64,000 bases of DNA from Phoronis australis (lineage: Eukaryota; Phoronida; Phoronidae): positions 939,008-1,003,007 of the forward strand of contig NMRA01000101.1 in the NCBI GenBank assembly GCA_002633005.1, read 5' to 3'. Position numbers and translations under genes: made by a program. The notes under the pieces are model-generated. The model did not search any database. It had not been told where the DNA came from and saw only the letters and a program-made list of their open reading frames with translations. Positions 60,701 through 64,000 of the stretch are shown here, in pieces. Numbering within the stretch: the first letter of the stretch is position 1; every line of letters begins with the position of its first letter.

Positions 60701-63487
60701 ATGGCTCCTAGTGTCACGAGGACCAGGGCGAAGGTAATATAAAGTTCAACAAAAACACCTTGAACCAAACTGATGGATGGATGCAGTGACGGCCCACCAA
60801 TGGTGCTGGCAAACGGCTCGCCGAGCGAACTGAAAAATGCGACAGAATATTTCATAATCAATTAATATGATACTATTTTTTCGGATTAATATCATATGCA
60901 CACACACACGCATGCACGCACGCACGTACACAAATGACAGACATCAACACAAGGTTAAACAACAACGTTATTTTATGTTTTTGTAAAGGTATACAACAAT
61001 AACAAGAATTGCTATTATATGAGTTAGTGTACGCGAATCACAAATAAAGAGCAAAAGGATGACACCCAAGGTCGAATTTGTACTCTTAGGCATGCTCAAA
61101 TCAATGCCATGGCAACATTCAATTTTAATACGAAAACAAACAGCACGGTCTCTATATAATAAAATCTTGACATAAAGGCATACCTTCAAGGAGTAAAAAT
61201 AGAAAGGCAAACCAATAAAGAGGTGTCTATTAGGTTTTTGGGTCAACCCATTAAGGGTTATTGTTTGTGAATAACATGAAACACCTGGAGAATGGGTAAG
61301 CAATAACTTTGAAAATATATTTGTACTACAGAATATTAGCTTTCGGAGTATCTTCTTTCTTGAAAAATTTATAATCCTTTATTTTCTGGTGAATTTTGCG
61401 TGGATTTGGCAGTTCATTTTTAACAAATTTTATCACTGAATCGTTACTCGCGTCAAGCACCATAAACTCACATTATTTTTCAAAATCGGGTTTTTTTTGA
61501 ATAAGTAAACTTATGTTCAAGACAAATGATGCGTGTACCGCCACTAATTCTAATTAAATGGTCAGTATGCTTAGGGGAGGGGAGGAGACACGTAAGTCCT
61601 AATACTACACGTACAAAATTCCTAAAGGGTCAGTTCAGTCGCACCAAATTCATTATTTGAACGTCCGACACCGTGTTGCTCAAAACACCTGTAATATACT
61701 GTGACAACAATGAAATTGCACTGTGCCTGAGATGTTCTAACTTTGCCTTTAAGTTTGTATTTTTTCGCATTTTTAATGCCTTGTTTTTTCTCCCATTTCA
61801 TGTATTAGTTAATTTACAACTTAAGTTTGAGCTTAATTAATTTGCTATTCCTTTCCTTCCTCCCTCCCTCTCACCATCCCTCCTTCTCACCCTCCACCCC
61901 GCCTCACTCCTCCCTCCTAAAACACTGTCTTACAAAGATTGTCAACAAGTTGTTTCAACGTTTGTTGTTTCAAATTTCTTGGGTACGTTGTGAGATCTAC
62001 TTTGGGTGACAGAACCCTTAGTTAAAGAAAGTATTCGACTTACTTTGACCAAGACAGGACAGCTGCAACAGAGCCCACACTTTGGGCTATTATGTACAGA
62101 AACGCTGAAAACATTAGATATTTCTGTTATTTCACACATTTATCAAACAAACAAACATTTCAATACTAGGATGATTAGTCTATTGGCAACATATTAGAAC
62201 CAATTACTTTAATTTAGCTTAAAATGGAATGGCCACTTTGTTTTTCTTAACTTTCCACAGAGTTATCATGGGCACTTTATTTAGGGTAAAATTTCTTGAA
62301 CTTATGAATATCATTAGACTACAGTTGCTAAAAAGTAGCCTACAACGGAAGCTCTTAATTGAGAAAGAAAATCACCTGTCCAGAATGGTGTTCAACGTTT
62401 GAAAAATAAGATTTCCAAACACAGGTATTACCTCTCAACACTGAAATTCTGTGTGTTATGAGGAATGAGACACTAATGGCCGGGTTCATGTGACCTCCGC
62501 TGATATGAACGAAGCATTCGATCAGAACTAAGAGCGCCATCCCACATCCCAACGCAAATCTCAAATCTGCAACAATTAAAATCCTAGAAGACAAGGGTTT
62601 TTCATTACAAATTTTTCAAATATTTATCATCAACTATACACGACTTTCCATTACTTGACCTGAATAGCCCGGTAGGAGCCATTTCATGATCACGTGACTA
62701 TCTCGCTATCGCCATACGGAGTGCGTGTGGATTTTACACTTGCTGAATGACAGCCTTACCACATATCTGGGTACTGAATGTTTGCAAATGTGTCAATGAT
62801 CAAACTGCTTTCTAGATCAATGTCAGTTTTAGGTGTCTATGCATTTCAGTACAGATGACGTGATAGCTGGTGTTAGTGTAACCATAAAGTCTAAGTATTC
62901 TCCATTCTCGGCAAGCTCGTATTGGGAATCTAGTGCGTCATAGCAGGACAGTCTTAAAGTGACATCCAAGCGAACGCTTTGATTTCACACACTTTCCGCA
63001 GCAAAATTGATTTCAACCTGTTCCTCACTCTGATGAGAAGTCATTTCTGGATTTGCAAGGAACTGAAAGTTCGTTACTACTTTAAATCATACTTAGTCCA
63101 TAAATTGGCACGCCATAGCAAGCCTACTTGCACAGCCTAGTCTCAAGCAGTAACGAAATGCCAGTTCTGCAGAAGCTCTTGAATCCATCTAAAAGTTGTT
63201 TGTGTGATGGAAAGCGGGTTTATCGCCTTTTTAACTGGTACAACTGCAAGGCGTGTTCAGACATGGTACAGACCTAAGGCACTTTACTATCTTTGACAAA
63301 CTAAATTTCTTCAATGTAAGTTGTGAAACGTTATTCACCTGGTGATCCATCTGTGTTTTTGTTCATGCCGTTGTTCATGTTGAAGGATATCAGCATGAAA
63401 GTTCCCAGGAACTCTGCCAAAACGGCCTTCCATAGCTCAACAGACGACACCTCGCGCCTCATGTAGCTACCCGTGAACTTGTAGACC
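57656..63487 (-). CDS. Aquaporin-family channel with altered second NPA motif (seven coding exons)
   Basis: Exons 63487-63339, 62566-62432, 62104-62044, 60829-60625, 58847-58767, 58025-57917 and 57786-57656 join in phase. From ATG 63462 this gives about 281 aa, a usual aquaporin length. Seen: AEFLGTF in helix 1 (about 16-22), HISGGHMNPA in loop B (Asn69), helix 3 IIAQSVGSVAAVL, helix 4 FVELYITFALVLVTLG, GRYTGATMNPVIALGPAV in loop E (Asn184), and WVGPLGG in helix 6. Compared with AQP1, selectivity-filter Phe56, His180, Cys189 and Arg195 align with Cys49, Ile172, Ala181 and Ile187. It is an integral membrane channel; the substrate cannot be stated. The 63487 end continues a codon from a possible upstream exon, so the start at 63462 is the simplest choice but not certain. 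Confidence 0.92.
57917..58025 (-). CDS. Aquaporin exon, helix 6
   Basis: Acceptor TTTACAG, 109 nt to donor GAAG|GTGACG. It encodes VYWVGPLGGSVVASVLYEFM and the cytoplasmic KLKTVQEPIREGE. If the donor is not used, the frame runs to TAA at 57893-57891 as an alternative end (…GDVYLTIW). Confidence 0.85.
58767..58847 (-). CDS. Aquaporin exon with NPV motif (first assembly copy)
   Basis: 81 nt, phase 0 to 0, acceptor TTTTAG, donor TGG|GTAAGT. It encodes GRYTGATMNPVIALGPAV then HTGNWSIQW. A second copy lies at 59127-59207, on the other side of the n. Confidence 0.9.
59127..59207 (-). other. Duplicate of the aquaporin NPV exon caused by assembly
   Basis: It differs from 58767-58847 by one silent base (GCG to GCA-type change in the Gly-Ala codons) and is embedded in a 359-bp near-identical block ending at the n at 58939. 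It should not be counted as a separate exon; including both would insert a second loop E. Confidence 0.85.
59299..59735. repeat. Degenerate pyrimidine-rich minisatellite, about 30 bp unit
   Basis: Blocks such as CTCATCATGAAAAGACTCCC recur with heavy drift about 14 times in the intron between the NPV exon and the helix 4-5 exon. Confidence 0.6.
60625..60829 (-). CDS. Aquaporin exon, helices 4 and 5
   Basis: Acceptor TTTTTCAG, donor TTT|GTAAGT, 205 nt. It encodes SLGEPFASTIGG, FVELYITFALVLVTLG, DERFK and MPVIHIGLTVTVAILSF. Confidence 0.93.
60895..60935. repeat. CA/CGCA microsatellite
   Basis: A short imperfect ACACACGCATGCACGCACGC run in an aquaporin intron. Confidence 0.8.
60940..62043. other. 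Aquaporin intron without recognised feature
   Basis: About 1.1 kb. A CCTCCCTCCC-type pyrimidine tract lies at 61850-61920, ahead of nothing recognisable. No exon needed: the flanking exons join in phase. Confidence 0.5.
62044..62104 (-). CDS. Aquaporin micro-exon, helix 3
   Basis: 61 nt, acceptor TTTTCAG, donor AAA|GTAAGT. It encodes FLYIIAQSVGSVAAVLSWS, the AQxxG signature of helix 3. Phases fit both neighbours exactly, which supports this small exon. Confidence 0.88.
62432..62566 (-). CDS. Aquaporin exon with first NPA motif
   Basis: Acceptor GTTGCAG, donor AGAG|GTAATA, 135 nt. It encodes LRFALGCGMALLVLIECF and VHISGGHMNPAISVSF. Confidence 0.94.
63339..63487 (-). CDS. Aquaporin exon with helix 1
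   Basis: Acceptor TTTCAG, donor CCAG|GTGAAT, 149 nt, open throughout. ATG 63462 is followed by RREVSSVELWKAVLAEFLGT. Codons upstream of it (VYKFTGSY) are open too, so an extra N-terminal exon may exist. Confidence 0.88.
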
Positions 63488-63764
63488 CTGAAATTATTTA
63501 TGTCTATACGAGAATACTTCGCTTGTGCAACTAATTATTTATGATATTCAAAACAGAAGAATTGTTAACCATGAAGCATTTTTTCTGAAACCTGCTTGAT
63601 CCTCAAAAATTATTTTATTGCATTCAGACCAACGTTTAAGGCGAAGGCAACCTTTTTTCATGTCATTTTGAGCTAAAATAAGGTTGGTTGGTTATCCTAG
63701 ACATATTTTCCACTTAAGTACAGCTTTTCGTAATTTTATAAATTACTCGTCCGCTACTCCGGAA

Positions 63765-63889
63765 GTGACGTTTTAGGAGGCACGCGTTTCCCGCCACTTG
63801 GTTTTGCGTTGACTTTACCGTGCGAATCTGTTCTATTCTACTTTTGTTTTGTGCTGTTTTTCAACAATTGTCGCCACCACTTTCCATCG
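63765..63889 (+). promoter_or_regulatory. Promoter and probable non-coding first exon of the right-edge gene
   Basis: CCGGAAGTGACG (63760-63771) resembles a combined ETS/CRE site, and TTTCCCGCC (63787-63795) matches the E2F consensus. Downstream, a possible first exon ends at CATCG|GTGAGT (63889). No TATA box. The aquaporin starts on the other strand about 300 bp away, so the promoter may be bidirectional. Confidence 0.45.
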
Positions 63890-63972
63890 GTGAGTATTCT
63901 GCGGCAAGATAAGTTAGTAGAGAACTCAACTACGTTGGATTTAGGGATTGTTTAGTGTGTTGTAAGCTGAAA

Positions 63973-64000
63973 ATGGCTGGAGTCGGTGACCCGTATCACA
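63973..64000 (+). CDS. Start of an unidentified plus-strand gene (cut by the window edge)
   Basis: AAAATGG gives a good start context. The nine visible codons read MAGVGDPYH. Too short to name. The E2F-like site upstream hints at a cell-cycle or replication gene (inference only). Confidence 0.4.

Noticed and set aside
1-64000. CRISPR array, bacterial operon or phage region
   Set aside because: Gene structure is spliced and the repeats are tandem minisatellites or transposons without spacers; nothing prokaryotic is seen.

Overview
The window is draft-assembly DNA from an animal. Genes are split by spliceosomal introns with GT/AG borders, the DNA is AT-rich, and introns and intergenic DNA are full of minisatellites, inverted-repeat transposons and Penelope-like (GIY-YIG) retroelement relics. 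Three single-n gaps are present, two of them flanked by near-identical overlapping contig ends, which points to a heterozygous draft genome. A marine invertebrate, perhaps a deuterostome (sea urchin, acorn worm or amphioxus), is my inference and not proven.

Four genes can be supported. (1) A rabphilin-3A-like Rab effector lies on the minus strand: a non-coding first exon near 34.8-34.96 kb, the start codon at 22564, and nine coding exons (368 codons) running down to position 54. They encode the Rab-binding helix, the eight-cysteine zinc finger, the SGAWFF motif, a low-complexity linker and the first strand of C2A. The remaining C2 domains lie off the left edge. (2) PGAM5, the mitochondrial phosphatase, is complete on the plus strand: six exons, 36735-43400, 298 aa. 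It is divergent from rabphilin, and a short sequence motif is shared near the two transcription starts. (3) An aquaporin lies on the minus strand: seven coding exons, 63487-57656, about 281 aa. Its second pore motif is NPV, and the usual selectivity-filter His and Arg both align with Ile. One of its exons appears twice only because of an unmerged contig overlap at the n at 58939. (4) A plus-strand gene starts at 63973 (first nine codons MAGVGDPYH) behind a promoter with ETS-like and E2F-like sites.

Non-coding layout. 0-22.5 kb: rabphilin introns with minisatellites, two copies of a roughly 1-kb inverted-repeat transposon carrying a tRNA-like SINE head, a pair-member of a THAP-like repeat, and a G-run-terminated transposon. 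22.7-34.8 kb: the large first intron of rabphilin with an 84-bp tandem repeat, the second THAP-like repeat, an array of roughly 150-bp repeats, a GIY-YIG fragment between 47-bp inverted repeats, and a 505-bp MITE. 35.4-36.4 kb: the third copy of the composite transposon between the two divergent promoters. 37-43 kb: PGAM5 introns with the same roughly 150-bp repeat family and a 37-bp tandem repeat. 43.4-57.6 kb: intergenic, with more of that family, tRNA-derived repeats, an assembly duplication and a second GIY-YIG relic with hammerhead-like arms. 57.6-64 kb: the aquaporin and the start of the next gene.

The genes do not form an obvious pathway (vesicle trafficking, mitochondrial signalling, membrane transport). 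The shared structure is in the mobile DNA.
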